A stretch of 64,000 nt of DNA from Duncaniella muricolitica (GTDB lineage Bacteria > Bacteroidota > Bacteroidia > Bacteroidales > Muribaculaceae), in contig CP061009.1 in the NCBI GenBank assembly GCA_025808375.1, positions 620,001 through 684,000 on the forward strand, written 5' to 3'. How positions within the stretch are numbered: position 1 is the stretch's first letter; each line of letters begins with the position of its first letter. Shown one piece after another: positions 7,566-16,130 of the stretch. A program made the position numbers and the translations under genes. Below the pieces are notes generated by a model. The model ran no database searches. It had not been told where the DNA came from and saw nothing but the letters and a program-made list of their open reading frames with translations.

Positions 7566-7639
7566 GGTTACTACTAAATCTGCGTCCTACGGACGCCCTT
7601 GCGGGATATAGAGATGCATCCCACGCATTCCCTCCTTCC
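7566..7639. repeat. Right part of the IS110-split repeat and lead-in to the tandem array
   Basis: From GGTTACTACTAAATCTGCG onward the sequence continues the palindromic repeat interrupted at 6267. It includes the small hairpin GCGTCC/GGACGC at 7582-7596, then a degenerate partial unit of the 63-bp tandem repeat. No gene is present. Confidence 0.7.
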
Positions 7640-7789
7640 CGCATGGGCGTCCATAGGTATCCGCCTCTCGCACAGGCATCCTACGCATCCCACACCCCAT
7701 CCCGCATGGGCGTCCGCAGGTATCCGCCTCTCGCACAGGCATCCCACGCATTCCACACCCCATCCCGCATGGGCGTCCGCAGGACGCAG
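7640..7789. repeat. 63-bp tandem repeat, two full copies and a partial third
   Basis: Copies start at 7640, 7703 and 7766, each with CGCATGGGCGTCC. The first two differ at a handful of positions; the third runs into the palindromic repeat at 7767-7896. Because 63 is a multiple of three, open frames persist on both strands, but these encode a low-complexity His/Pro-rich peptide and are not credible genes. Confidence 0.85.
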
Positions 7790-7896
7790 ATTATTTAGTA
7801 ACCGGGTACACCGAAGCGCAGCGGAGGTGTGCCCGGAGTAGCATGCAATAAAAGAAAAAGATGTCCGCCAGGACATCGGTTATCGTGAGAGGGGAC
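7767..7896. repeat. Uninterrupted inverted copy of the palindromic intergenic repeat
   Basis: The reverse complement of this segment aligns with 6172-6267 joined to 7566-7595, with scattered mismatches. Its central part, 7798-7812, preserves the empty IS110 target (GTAACC-GGGTACACC on the plus strand). The hairpins GTGTGCCC/GGGTACAC-type and GATGTCC/GGACATC make it resemble REP or BIME elements of other bacteria. Confidence 0.8.
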
Positions 7897-7918
7897 TGTA
7901 TCAGCTATCACGCCAGAT

Positions 7919-8313
7919 AATCTGGAGGGTGTTGCAGAACACCCGAAAGCAGATAATTTGCAGACTGTTGTAGCAAGGAAAGGCCCGTAGGGCCTGTGCG
8001 AGCTTAGGCCATGGCAAGCATCCGCGCAAGCGGTGCGCAGCCATGGTACAAAAAATTATCCACAGAATGTGCCGCGTAGCGGTACAACAATACAAGCGTA
8101 TCAAAACGTTAATTCGCAGTGAATTACCATCATGACACTTTGTGGCACCGCTACGCGGCGCACCGTCTTATATCTGTCTTTATACCATGGCTGCGCACCG
8201 CTTGCGCGGATGCTTGCCATGGCCTAAGCTCGCACAGGCCCTACGGGCCTTTCCTGGCGGTAACTGATTAAATCATCAGTTTTGCAACACCCTCTTTCCT
8301 TGTCACAAATGAT
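7919..8313. repeat. Large intergenic palindrome, copy A (72-bp perfect arms)
   Basis: Arms at 7977-8048 and 8183-8254 are perfect reverse complements over 72 bases, starting GGAAAGGCCCGTAGGGCC. The 134-base spacer holds a second inverted pair, GCCGCGTAGCGGT and ACCGCTACGCGGC. Flanks carry GGGTGTTGCAGAACACCC on the left and TTTGCAACACCCTC on the right. The reverse complement of 27053-27440 matches it almost end to end. No credible open frame. Confidence 0.85.
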
Positions 8314-8436
8314 TAAATCATCAGTTTTGCAACACCCTCCGTCAGTCAGGTAGGGTTGGGGCGAGGAAATTTCAACATTCAAGAACGAAGTGCAAAAATT
8401 TCGTTCTGAATAGCCCTACAAATTTTTGACGTTCGA

Positions 8437-8556
8437 GACTTAATGGCGGATTGGGGATGGGGCTTCATAAAGCCACAGCCCCTCCCCAATCCGATATTAA
8501 GTCACGCCAAAGGTAACTTTCAACCGGCAATACAAAAAAAGGAGACCGAAGTCTCC
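8437..8556 (+). promoter_or_regulatory. Structured leader of the IS30 transposase
   Basis: Two hairpins precede the transposase: a long one with arms 8437-8464 and 8477-8503 (GACTTAAT and CGGATTGGGG blocks paired), and a short perfect one, GGAGAC-CGAA-GTCTCC, at about 8541-8556. Many insertion sequences use such leaders to stop outside transcripts from expressing transposase; that role here is inferred. Confidence 0.5.
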
Positions 8557-8584
8557 CTGAGATTAACTAATTTTGTATTGCCTT

Positions 8585-9574
8585 ATGTATCATCAATTAA
8601 CCTCGCAGCAAAGGTCGCAAATTTTCGCCTTACTGCAAAGAAAAACTTCGAGAAAAGAAATCGCCCTCATAGTAGGGTGCAGTCAGTCAACGCTTTGCCG
8701 CGAGCTGAAGCGTAATTCCACGGCCAAAGGCAACTATCTGTGGGACAAGGCTCATGACAAGGCAATGGAACGCAGAAAAAGAACCACCGCCAACCATGCA
8801 AAGGATCCCGCTATAGTATGGGAAGCACTGGATCTGCTCAAGGAAGAGGACTGGTCTCCCGAACAGATCTCTGCCGATATGAAATGCCGTGGCAAATTTA
8901 TCTCACACGAGCTGATATACCGCCACATCAGGGCTGACGAAAGCGGGGAACTCGCCGCTCATTGCCGGCACAAGATGAAATACAACCGACACGGACGTCC
9001 CGACCGCACCACAAAAGTGAAGAACATACCTGAACGGGTAAGTATCCATGAACGACCTGCGGAAGCCGACGGCAAGCGGTTCGGAGACTGGGAAATGGAT
9101 ACCATAGTGGGGAAAGACGGCAAAGGAGCGATTGTCACACTTACCGAAAGAAGCACAAATATGGTGCTCATGGAAAGGCTGCCACAGGGCAAGCATCCAG
9201 AACCGCTGGCAAAGGTCGTCATCAGACTGTTGTTTCCTTACAGAAAAACCATACGCTCGATAACAACCGACAATGGATCCGAGTTCTGTGCCCATAAAAT
9301 GATATCCAAAGCACTCGCTCCAAAAGGGACTAAGAATCCTAATCTTGTTTTCTTTGCCGATTCATATTCCTCATGGCAGAAAGGATCCATTGAAAATGCC
9401 AACAAACTCATCCGTCAATACATCCCAAAAGGAACTGATTTCTCAACATTAACGGATGCTTTCATTCGCAAAATCCAGCAAAAAATCAACCGAAGGCCTC
9501 GCAAAAAACTAAATTTTGACTCGCCTAAAAATGTTTTCTTCCGTCAAATCGCTAATTTTGCACTTGCCAGTTGA
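8585..9574 (+). CDS. IS30-family transposase
   Basis: DDE transposase of 329 residues with the normal IS30 layout. It opens with an HTH region (MYHQLTSQQRSQIFALLQ, then IALIVGCSQSTLCRELKRN). A Tra8-like middle follows, and then the catalytic core with Asp in GDWEMDTIVG, Asp in TTDNGSEF and Glu in KGSIENANKLIRQYIPKG. I chose the ATG at 8585 because MYHQLTS is the usual IS30 opening; a TTG at 8573 would add four residues. The frame is intact and the last residues lie next to the right inverted repeat, so the element may still be mobile. Confidence 0.92.
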   Translation: MYHQLTSQQRSQIFALLQRKTSRKEIALIVGCSQSTLCRELKRNSTAKGNYLWDKAHDKAMERRKRTTANHAKDPAIVWEALDLLKEEDWSPEQISADMKCRGKFISHELIYRHIRADESGELAAHCRHKMKYNRHGRPDRTTKVKNIPERVSIHERPAEADGKRFGDWEMDTIVGKDGKGAIVTLTERSTNMVLMERLPQGKHPEPLAKVVIRLLFPYRKTIRSITTDNGSEFCAHKMISKALAPKGTKNPNLVFFADSYSSWQKGSIENANKLIRQYIPKGTDFSTLTDAFIRKIQQKINRRPRKKLNFDSPKNVFFRQIANFALAS

Positions 9575-9617
9575 GAGTAGGGGGGCGAGGAAATTCAGCA
9601 TGACATTATTTTTGTGT

Positions 9618-9648
9618 TTTGACACATGTGCTTTTTTTCTTAACTTTG
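9618..9648 (+). promoter_or_regulatory. Promoter of the PurF-like gene
   Basis: TTTG at 9618-9621, a 19-base spacer, and TAACTTTG at 9641-9648 match the Bacteroidales consensus fully. Transcription should start near 9654, leaving a leader of about 38 bases. It starts only 36 bases beyond the IS30 right edge, so the insertion sits just upstream without disrupting it. Confidence 0.75.
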
Positions 9649-9691
9649 CACCCGCGAAACATTTGTAACATCCAATCATTAAACAGCACTT

Positions 9692-11128
9692 ATGGGAGGC
9701 TTCTTCGGCGCGATTTCACGCCAGCCATGTGTCAACGACCTGTTTTACGGCACTGACTATCATTCTCATCTCGGTACAAAACGTGCCGGTATGGTGACCT
9801 TCGACCCCGAGAAGGGATTCAACCGCACCATCCACAGTCTCGAACGCGATTATTTCCGCTCAAAATTTGAGGACGAGCTCGACCGTTTTGTCGGCAACCA
9901 GGGCCTCGGAGTAATCAGTGACACCGACCCTCAGCCCATCATTGTCAACTCTCACCTGGGCAGATATGCCGTGGTGACCGTGGCCAAAATCAACAATCTG
10001 CGCGAGATTGCCGCCGAATTGCTCGAGCAGAAGATGCATCTGAGCGAGCTGTCGGCCAACAATATCAACCAGACCGAAGTAGTGGCCCTGCTCATCAATA
10101 TGGGCAAGACATTTGTCGACGGCATCAACCTCGTCTTCCGCAAGGTCAAGGGCTCATGCTCGATGCTCATACTCACCGAGGACGGCATCATAGCCGCGCG
10201 CGACTATCTGGGCCGCACCCCGATAGTGCTCGGCGAGAAAGAGGGAGCCTATGCCGCCGCCAGCGAGACCTCGGCTTTCCCCAACCTTGACTACAAACGT
10301 CTGCGCGACGTGGGGCCCGGCGAGATAGTACGCCTCAGGGCCGATGGCGTCGAAGTGCTTCAGAAAGCCGCCACACGCTGTCAGATATGCTCATTCCTGT
10401 GGGTCTACTACGGATTTCCCGGCAGTGACTACGAAGGCATCAACGTCGAGGCTGTCCGCGAGGAAGCCGGCCGGCAGATGGGGCACGAAGACCCTACGGT
10501 GGCCGACTGCGTGTGTGGCATCCCCGACTCGGGCGTAGGCCACGCTCTCGGTTATGCCGAAGGCCGCGGCATCCCCTATCAGCGCGCCGTACTCAAATAC
10601 ACCCCCACCTGGCCCCGCAGCTTCACGCCGGGCAACCAGTCGCGCCGCTCGCTCGTGGCCAAGATGAAACTCATCCCCAACCCTGCCATACTCAAAGACA
10701 AGAGCGTAGTGTTTTGCGACGACTCCATCGTGCGCGGCACCCAGCTCCGCGACAATGTGCGCACATTCTATGAATGCGGAGCGCGCGAAGTGCATGCACG
10801 CATCTCATGTCCGCCGCTCGTCTATGGCTGCCCCTTCATCGGCTTCACCTCTTCCAAGAGTGACATGGAGCTCATCACACGCCAGATAATCAAAGACTTC
10901 GAGGGTGACCCCGACAAAAATCTCGAGGCTTATGCCACGACCGACACCCCCGAATACAAGCGCATGGTGGCCGAGATAGCCCGCCGCCTCGAACTGTCAA
11001 CCCTCCAATTCAGCAAGATAGAGACCCTCGTCGACAGTATCGGTCTGCCCAAAGAATCCATCTGCACCCACTGCTTTGACGGTACAGGCATGCAGCCCGA
11101 CGAAGCCTACCGCCTCGACCACGAATAA
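9692..11128 (+). CDS. Amidophosphoribosyltransferase-like protein (PurF paralog lacking the N-terminal Cys)
   Basis: The 478-residue protein has the two PurF domains: an N-terminal class II glutamine amidotransferase fold and a C-terminal phosphoribosyltransferase domain with the PRPP loop SVVFCDDSIVRGTQ and the stretch CVCGIPDSGVGHALGYAEG. In ordinary PurF the mature enzyme starts with the catalytic Cys of a CGIFG motif. Here the start is MGGFFG and the first Cys is residue 13, so the glutaminase nucleophile is absent. It may use ammonia, have a partner, or do another job. Similar Cys-less PurF proteins occur in Bacteroidales from my knowledge of the family. It has its own promoter and stands alone. 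Confidence 0.85.
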   Translation: MGGFFGAISRQPCVNDLFYGTDYHSHLGTKRAGMVTFDPEKGFNRTIHSLERDYFRSKFEDELDRFVGNQGLGVISDTDPQPIIVNSHLGRYAVVTVAKINNLREIAAELLEQKMHLSELSANNINQTEVVALLINMGKTFVDGINLVFRKVKGSCSMLILTEDGIIAARDYLGRTPIVLGEKEGAYAAASETSAFPNLDYKRLRDVGPGEIVRLRADGVEVLQKAATRCQICSFLWVYYGFPGSDYEGINVEAVREEAGRQMGHEDPTVADCVCGIPDSGVGHALGYAEGRGIPYQRAVLKYTPTWPRSFTPGNQSRRSLVAKMKLIPNPAILKDKSVVFCDDSIVRGTQLRDNVRTFYECGAREVHARISCPPLVYGCPFIGFTSSKSDMELITRQIIKDFEGDPDKNLEAYATTDTPEYKRMVAEIARRLELSTLQFSKIETLVDSIGLPKESICTHCFDGTGMQPDEAYRLDHE

Positions 11129-11134
11129 AATCAG

Positions 11135-11265
11135 AGGGATACACAAGGACAAAAGTCTCAAAAGAAACAGAAGTTTTTTTATTTTCATTACTGTAAATCA
11201 TATAGCCTGTATAAAATAAAAAAACTTCTGTTTCTTTTGAGACTTTTGTCTTTTTGTATCTCCCT
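11135..11265. repeat. Long hairpin repeat between convergent genes (family A)
   Basis: Arms of about 50 bases start AGGGATACACAAGGACAAAAG and end on the right with TTTTTGTATCTCCCT, with an AT-rich loop containing CTGTAAATCATATAG. It fills the gap between the PurF-like gene and the convergent phosphatase gene. T-runs flank the stem on both strands, so it can act as a bidirectional terminator. Confidence 0.8.
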
Positions 11266-11282
11266 GACAGGTGTGTTTGTTC

Positions 11283-12029
11283 TTACAAAAACGCGCGGTC
11301 GTTGAGTATGCGGCCTTGCAGGGCGCGGGCGTGGCGGCGTGCGTCGGAGGTGGTGAGATAGCGGTCGATGATGTCGGCGTGGCGGTGGTTGTGGAGGTCG
11401 GTGCCGAGAAAATCGACATAGCCGCGCTCTATAAGCTCTTCGGCCACTTTCTTTTCAATCTTGCTGTAGGCTCCGGCGAGCGAGAGCACATTGATCTGAA
11501 ACAGTGTGCCCGCATCATGAAGCTGCTCATAGCGGTGATTGTCGCGTCCGTGATAATAAAAATATCGTTCGGGATGGACCATGATAGGGCGGAAGCCTTT
11601 AATCTTCAGGTCATAGAGAAACTGGTCGATCTGCCACGGCTCCTGTATGAACGAGCACTCCACCAGCAGATAATCGTTGGGAAGCGGGACTATCATCCCC
11701 TTGCCGAGCATCTCGCGGAAGAAGTCGTCGATGCGGTTTTCCGACGAGCGTGACACCGGTATGTCGTTGCCGCGTCGAGCCAGCTCGGTCTGGAGTTCAT
11801 CGAGAGCCGGGTCAAGGATGTCGGGAGTGTTTTCGAAAGTAGCCTCGGTGACATGCGGGCTGGCTATGATGCGTCTGATGCCCCATGTCTGCATGCGCTC
11901 CACGAGCGACACCGAGGTCTCCACGTCGGGCGAGCCGTCATCGACTCCGGGCAATATGTGGCAGTGTATGTCGGTGGCAAAAGGGAGCTGTATGGGTTCT
12001 TTTTTGGAAAATATGTTGAAAAGTGACAT
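11283..12029 (-). CDS. CpsB/CapC/YwqE-type PHP protein tyrosine phosphatase
   Basis: Predicted manganese-dependent phosphotyrosine phosphatase that acts on BY-kinases of capsule or exopolysaccharide export. Metal ligands of the PHP fold are visible: the HxH of TDIHCHILPGVDDG near residue 20, IIASPHVTE, MVHPERYFYY and the terminal FLGTDLHNH. Length (248) is normal. No capsule genes or BY-kinase lie in this window, so its partner is elsewhere. It follows hemW on the same strand with a 53-base gap and may be part of that transcript. Confidence 0.85.
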   Translation of the reverse strand: MSLFNIFSKKEPIQLPFATDIHCHILPGVDDGSPDVETSVSLVERMQTWGIRRIIASPHVTEATFENTPDILDPALDELQTELARRGNDIPVSRSSENRIDDFFREMLGKGMIVPLPNDYLLVECSFIQEPWQIDQFLYDLKIKGFRPIMVHPERYFYYHGRDNHRYEQLHDAGTLFQINVLSLAGAYSKIEKKVAEELIERGYVDFLGTDLHNHRHADIIDRYLTTSDARRHARALQGRILNDRAFL

Positions 12030-12082
12030 GTATATCTATTATGTTTTACTTATAACGTTTGAGAGAGGCTTTTAGTATCTCG

Positions 12083-13198
12083 TTACACTTCGATAAGTTG
12101 CAGGAGTATTGAGTCGCTTGTCAGCCACTTGTCTTCGGGTATGAGCATCCGGCCCGAGGGGGAGAGTGTGAGCAGTCCGCTGTCACACAGTCGTGTGGCA
12201 TTGGCCTGAAAACTGTCGGCAAACTCTTCCGGCACCCTCTCGGGGTCAAGTCCGAGCGACGTGCGCAGCGAGGTGATGAGCATGTCATTAAATCGGTTTT
12301 TGGCATCCTCCTCCTCGATTATTCTCACGTCGCGACCGTGACGGTCGATGTAGAGCTTGAGATTGGAGGGATTGTACCATCTCACGCCTCCGGCCATGGA
12401 GTGGGCTCCGGGTCCAAGGCCTATGTATTCGCTTCCGTCCCAATAAGACGAGTTGTGTATGGCCCTGCGTCCCGGCAGTGCGAAATTGGATATTTCATAA
12501 TGCTCATATCCGGCGTCGCGTGTGGCCCGGCACAGGTAGGAGTACATATCTTCGGCCAGAGTGTCGGCGGCTTCTTCGACTTTGCCTTTCGACAGCATCA
12601 CGCCGAGCCGTGTGCGCGGCTCATAGCTCAGCAGATAGGCCGATATATGCTCGGGGCGCAGTGATATGAGGCGGTCGAGGTCGGCCTGCCAAGCCTCGAG
12701 AGTCTGACCGGGGAGTCCGTAGATGAGGTCACACGAGAGGTTGGCCACACCGGCGGCACGAAGTGTCTCCACGGCCCTCACGGCTTGTGCTGACGAGTGG
12801 CGGCGGCCGATGAAGCGGAGAGTCGCGTCATCAAATGTCTGTATGCCCATGCTCACGCGGTCTATGCCGGTGTGTCGGGCGATATGGCCGGCCCACTCGG
12901 GTGTCACGTCGTCGGGATTGGCCTCGATGGTAAATTCACGCAGCGATGAGGGATTCTCACCGCGTATGTGGGCTATGAGTCTGTCGAGCAGCGGCAGCGG
13001 CAGACTCGACGGGGTGCCTCCGCCGAGATATATGGTGTCGGGTATGCAGCCGGTCGGGGCAATATGCCGCCATTCCTCGCCCGCGGCTTCCACATAATCG
13101 GCCATCAGCTCGCGCCGCGGCGTGGAATAGAAGTCGCAGTAGGCACACTTGGAGTGGCAGAAGGGGACATGCACGTAGACTTTCATCGGCGTCGACAC
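12083..13198 (-). CDS. hemW: Radical SAM heme chaperone HemW
   Basis: HemW binds heme and a 4Fe-4S cluster and delivers heme to respiratory proteins; it was long annotated as coproporphyrinogen III oxidase. The radical SAM cysteines are C14, C18 and C21 in VPFCHSKCAYCDFY. YLGGGTPSSLP and RVSMGIQTF follow, and then the HemW C-terminal domain. The 371-residue length is typical. The CxxxCxxC lacks the extra upstream Cys of true HemN. Its first 16 bases overlap the end of the AddB-like nuclease gene, implying co-transcription and possible coupling. MKVYVHVPFC at residue 5 is an alternative start. Confidence 0.9.
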   Translation of the reverse strand: MSTPMKVYVHVPFCHSKCAYCDFYSTPRRELMADYVEAAGEEWRHIAPTGCIPDTIYLGGGTPSSLPLPLLDRLIAHIRGENPSSLREFTIEANPDDVTPEWAGHIARHTGIDRVSMGIQTFDDATLRFIGRRHSSAQAVRAVETLRAAGVANLSCDLIYGLPGQTLEAWQADLDRLISLRPEHISAYLLSYEPRTRLGVMLSKGKVEEAADTLAEDMYSYLCRATRDAGYEHYEISNFALPGRRAIHNSSYWDGSEYIGLGPGAHSMAGGVRWYNPSNLKLYIDRHGRDVRIIEEEDAKNRFNDMLITSLRTSLGLDPERVPEEFADSFQANATRLCDSGLLTLSPSGRMLIPEDKWLTSDSILLQLIEV

Positions 13199-16128
13199 AG
13201 GGTTTTGAACAGACAGAAGGTGCAGCTTTCCTCCTTCTCGGCCTGGGTGAACGGTTTGTCGGAGAGCAGTATCTCGCGCACCAGAGCCTCGAGCCGCTCC
13301 ATGTAGCCATCGATGATTTCGTGATAATCCTTCAGCGGTTTACCGCAATATTTCAGCGGGTTGAGTCCGTCGGAATAGATGGTGCGCATGCGGTAGATAA
13401 AGGGCTGCACGGGACCCTCGTAGCGGAATTTTTCGGCATAGGCGCGTGAGTAGAACATCAATTGCAATATAGCCTTGCGCCGATCGCGGGCCGTGGGCTC
13501 GAAAAGATCGTCGAGGCTTTTGAACTCGATGTTGTCGACTCCCGTCTTGTAGTCGATAATGCGTATTGTGCCCTTGGTGGGGTCACCGTAGTGATCAGGG
13601 GGAAATACGCGGTCTACGCGGTCGAGATATTGCTTGATGTTGATGGTCAGGTCGGGGGCCAGACGCATGGTGCCGGTGATGAGGTGTTCGGCATCGATGA
13701 AATCAAAGGGGGCATGCTTCTTCTCGAGCTCAAACATGCGCGTGAGGAAATATTTGATGATATTTCCCATCACCTTGGCCTCGCCTGTGAGCGATGTCAG
13801 GTCGTCCTTGGGACGGCGGTTGAACAGCTCGTTGACCGTGGCCGTGATGAGACGGTCGAGAAGCGTGGGCGAGTTGATGATGTCGTCGAGCATCTCGGCC
13901 GTGATCTTGACCGACGGGGCGTTGCCGCGCAGGTCGAGATACACGCGCTGGGCCACCGTGTGGACTATCGAGCCATAGGTCGCGCTGTCCATATAGTCGG
14001 GAGCCTCGTCGTCGGTGTTGAGGCCGCAGAGATTCTTGAGATAGAACTGAAGCGGACAGTTGATATAGTCGTTGATCGACGATGCCGACAGCGGTTTGCC
14101 TCCGGGCGTGCAGTAGGTGAGCAGTCTCTCCTTGATTTCGGGCGTGCGTGGGATGCTTATGACCGGAGTCTCGGAGGGATTGATTTCATATGACCCGAGC
14201 GTATGCGTGATGTGACACTCGGGATGCAGATAGAGCAACTGCGTGATGTAGCGCGACATCTCGCTCGTATAGGTCGGACCGTTGCGCGAGTCGTAATATA
14301 TGGTCACACGTTCGGCTCGGCTTATCAGGCGGTAGAAATAATAGGCGTAGATTGATTCCTGAAAGTCGGTGGTGGCCATGCCGTAGCTCTGGCGCAGTGA
14401 GTCGGGGATGAATGAGCGTGTGTAATGCTTGCGCGGAAATATACGCTCGTTCATCGAGAGGATTATGAGATTGTTGAAGTCGAGTGCTCGGGTCTCGAGT
14501 ACGCCCATTATCTGGAGTCCGCGCAGAGGCTCGCCCGTGAAGCTCACCGAGGCTCCTGAGATGGCCTTCTGGAGCAACTGTATGAAGGTCGAGTCGGAGA
14601 GTTCTATCGACCATTTCGACGCCGCGTCTCTCAGCTCGTCGAGAGCGTCGAGATAGGCGTTGATGAAGAATGTCTCCACGCGTCTCACCTCGTCGCCCGC
14701 CAGCGCGTCGCGCAGGGTCACGAGGAGTGTGTGAAAGTAGCCATACACCTCTTCGAGCGAATCGGGATTGCTCACCGGGGCAAAGATAAACGACAGTCCC
14801 GGAGCCGCCTCTATGGCTTCGGAGGCCTGGAGCATATAGATGCGGCGTGTCATGAACATGCGCGTCAGAGCCTCGCACTCGGCGGGATAGATGGCCGTGA
14901 GCAGAGGATGGGTTATGACATTGCGCACATCGTCGTAAAAGTAACACCACTCGCCGCGCATCTCGGTGGCGCGCAGGTGCATCGACACGAGCAGACCTAT
15001 GAGCGAGGCAAATGAGGTGGTGCGCATGGGCAGACCCATAGTCACGTTGAGCTGTGCCATCGACTCGGGCACGGAGTGTATCATCGGGATGAGCATAGAG
15101 TCGTCGGGAAGCACTACCGCCGTGTCGAGCGACTCGGCCGAGGTGGAGGTGATGCCCTCCTTGATCCATTCCCTCAGTTGTGTGCCGGCCATCTTGGCCT
15201 GGCCTGTCGACGATGGGATGCCCATGAGATGTATCTCGGGAAACCGGTCGTCGGCCATGGGGTAGAGCGCGGCGAGGTCATAGCGCGAGAGAAACCGGCT
15301 TATGTTACGGTCGATGAAGCGTGAGGCGGCGTTGCCCTTGACATGCATGGCGGGCGAGGCGTTGTCCCAGTAGAAGTCGGCCACTCCGCGCACATCGAGA
15401 TTTTCAAACAATGACAGCTCGGAGAGCGTGAGCACGTTGAAGCCCACGAAGATATATCGGCGGTGGGTCAGGTCGGAGGTGGCGCATGTGCGCAGCTGTG
15501 TCACGGCCTCGCGCGCTATCATGCCCTGTGTGCCCATGCCGTTGCGGCGCAGTGTGTCGGTAAAGTCGTGATAGAGTCGGGCGAGCACCTCCCAGAGTTT
15601 CAGAAACTTCTGTTCCAGCTCGGTGGGGGTGTCATAGTGAAGATGTGCCCAGAAATGGTCGGGCGACGGGTAGGCAAACTGTTCGCCCCAGTAGCGTTGC
15701 AATATCTCGCGCTGCTCGTCGGTGAGATAGTTGGCACTCACCTCGCGGTAGCGTTTGAGGTTGACAAACAGTTTGTCGGGGTCGACGAGATAGAGGTCCA
15801 CGTCGTTGAAGTCGCCCAATATCATCTCGCCCCAGAAGAGAAAACGGTCAAAGTCGATGCTTTCGCCCCCGATAAGGCGGTAGCGGTCATAGAGCACAAA
15901 CAGTTGCTCGAGCCTCGGGGCTTCGACCAGCGATGTGAGCCGGGCGGTGAGGTCGCCTATGGTGGCTATCTCGGGCATGCCGAGCGGTTTTCCTTTCGAC
16001 AGGAGCTGGAGATAGTGGCGGAAGAATGTGCCGCTTCGTTTGTTGGGAAATACGAAGCAATAATCCATCATCGCCTCACGCTCATTGTCGAGATATACCT
16101 GCGCTACCTGCTTTAGAAACGGAACCAT
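13183..16128 (-). CDS. AddB-like PD-(D/E)XK nuclease and helicase-like protein
   Basis: A 981-residue protein resembling the AddB subunit of AddAB-type recombination nucleases, which process double-strand breaks. The N-terminal part has the helicase-like start FVFPNKRSGTFFRHY and an inactive-helicase core. The C-terminal PD-(D/E)XK nuclease region includes IRIIDYKTGV. The four iron-sulfur cysteines are visible: one in YINCPLQFYLKNL and three in ESCTFCLFKTLCRR at the very end. AddA is not in the window, which is usual in Bacteroidales. The 3' end overlaps hemW by 16 bases. Confidence 0.85.
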   Translation of the reverse strand: MVPFLKQVAQVYLDNEREAMMDYCFVFPNKRSGTFFRHYLQLLSKGKPLGMPEIATIGDLTARLTSLVEAPRLEQLFVLYDRYRLIGGESIDFDRFLFWGEMILGDFNDVDLYLVDPDKLFVNLKRYREVSANYLTDEQREILQRYWGEQFAYPSPDHFWAHLHYDTPTELEQKFLKLWEVLARLYHDFTDTLRRNGMGTQGMIAREAVTQLRTCATSDLTHRRYIFVGFNVLTLSELSLFENLDVRGVADFYWDNASPAMHVKGNAASRFIDRNISRFLSRYDLAALYPMADDRFPEIHLMGIPSSTGQAKMAGTQLREWIKEGITSTSAESLDTAVVLPDDSMLIPMIHSVPESMAQLNVTMGLPMRTTSFASLIGLLVSMHLRATEMRGEWCYFYDDVRNVITHPLLTAIYPAECEALTRMFMTRRIYMLQASEAIEAAPGLSFIFAPVSNPDSLEEVYGYFHTLLVTLRDALAGDEVRRVETFFINAYLDALDELRDAASKWSIELSDSTFIQLLQKAISGASVSFTGEPLRGLQIMGVLETRALDFNNLIILSMNERIFPRKHYTRSFIPDSLRQSYGMATTDFQESIYAYYFYRLISRAERVTIYYDSRNGPTYTSEMSRYITQLLYLHPECHITHTLGSYEINPSETPVISIPRTPEIKERLLTYCTPGGKPLSASSINDYINCPLQFYLKNLCGLNTDDEAPDYMDSATYGSIVHTVAQRVYLDLRGNAPSVKITAEMLDDIINSPTLLDRLITATVNELFNRRPKDDLTSLTGEAKVMGNIIKYFLTRMFELEKKHAPFDFIDAEHLITGTMRLAPDLTINIKQYLDRVDRVFPPDHYGDPTKGTIRIIDYKTGVDNIEFKSLDDLFEPTARDRRKAILQLMFYSRAYAEKFRYEGPVQPFIYRMRTIYSDGLNPLKYCGKPLKDYHEIIDGYMERLEALVREILLSDKPFTQAEKEESCTFCLFKTLCRRR

Positions 16129-16130
16129 CT

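Larger units (their letters stand above)
8372..9581 (+). mobile_element. IS30-family insertion sequence (about 1.2 kb)
   Basis: The element holds one IS30 transposase. Imperfect terminal inverted repeats share AAGTGCAAAA (near 8389 on the left, complement near 9557 on the right). A 14-base direct repeat, GGGGCGAGGAAATT, flanks it at 8358-8371 and 9582-9595 and may be a target duplication, though most IS30 elements make shorter ones. Edges are therefore provisional. Confidence 0.7.

Noticed and set aside
7574..7876. Open frames of 80-100 codons on both strands across the 63-bp tandem repeat
   Set aside because: They exist because the repeat unit is a multiple of three; the peptides are simple repeats without start signals or homology.
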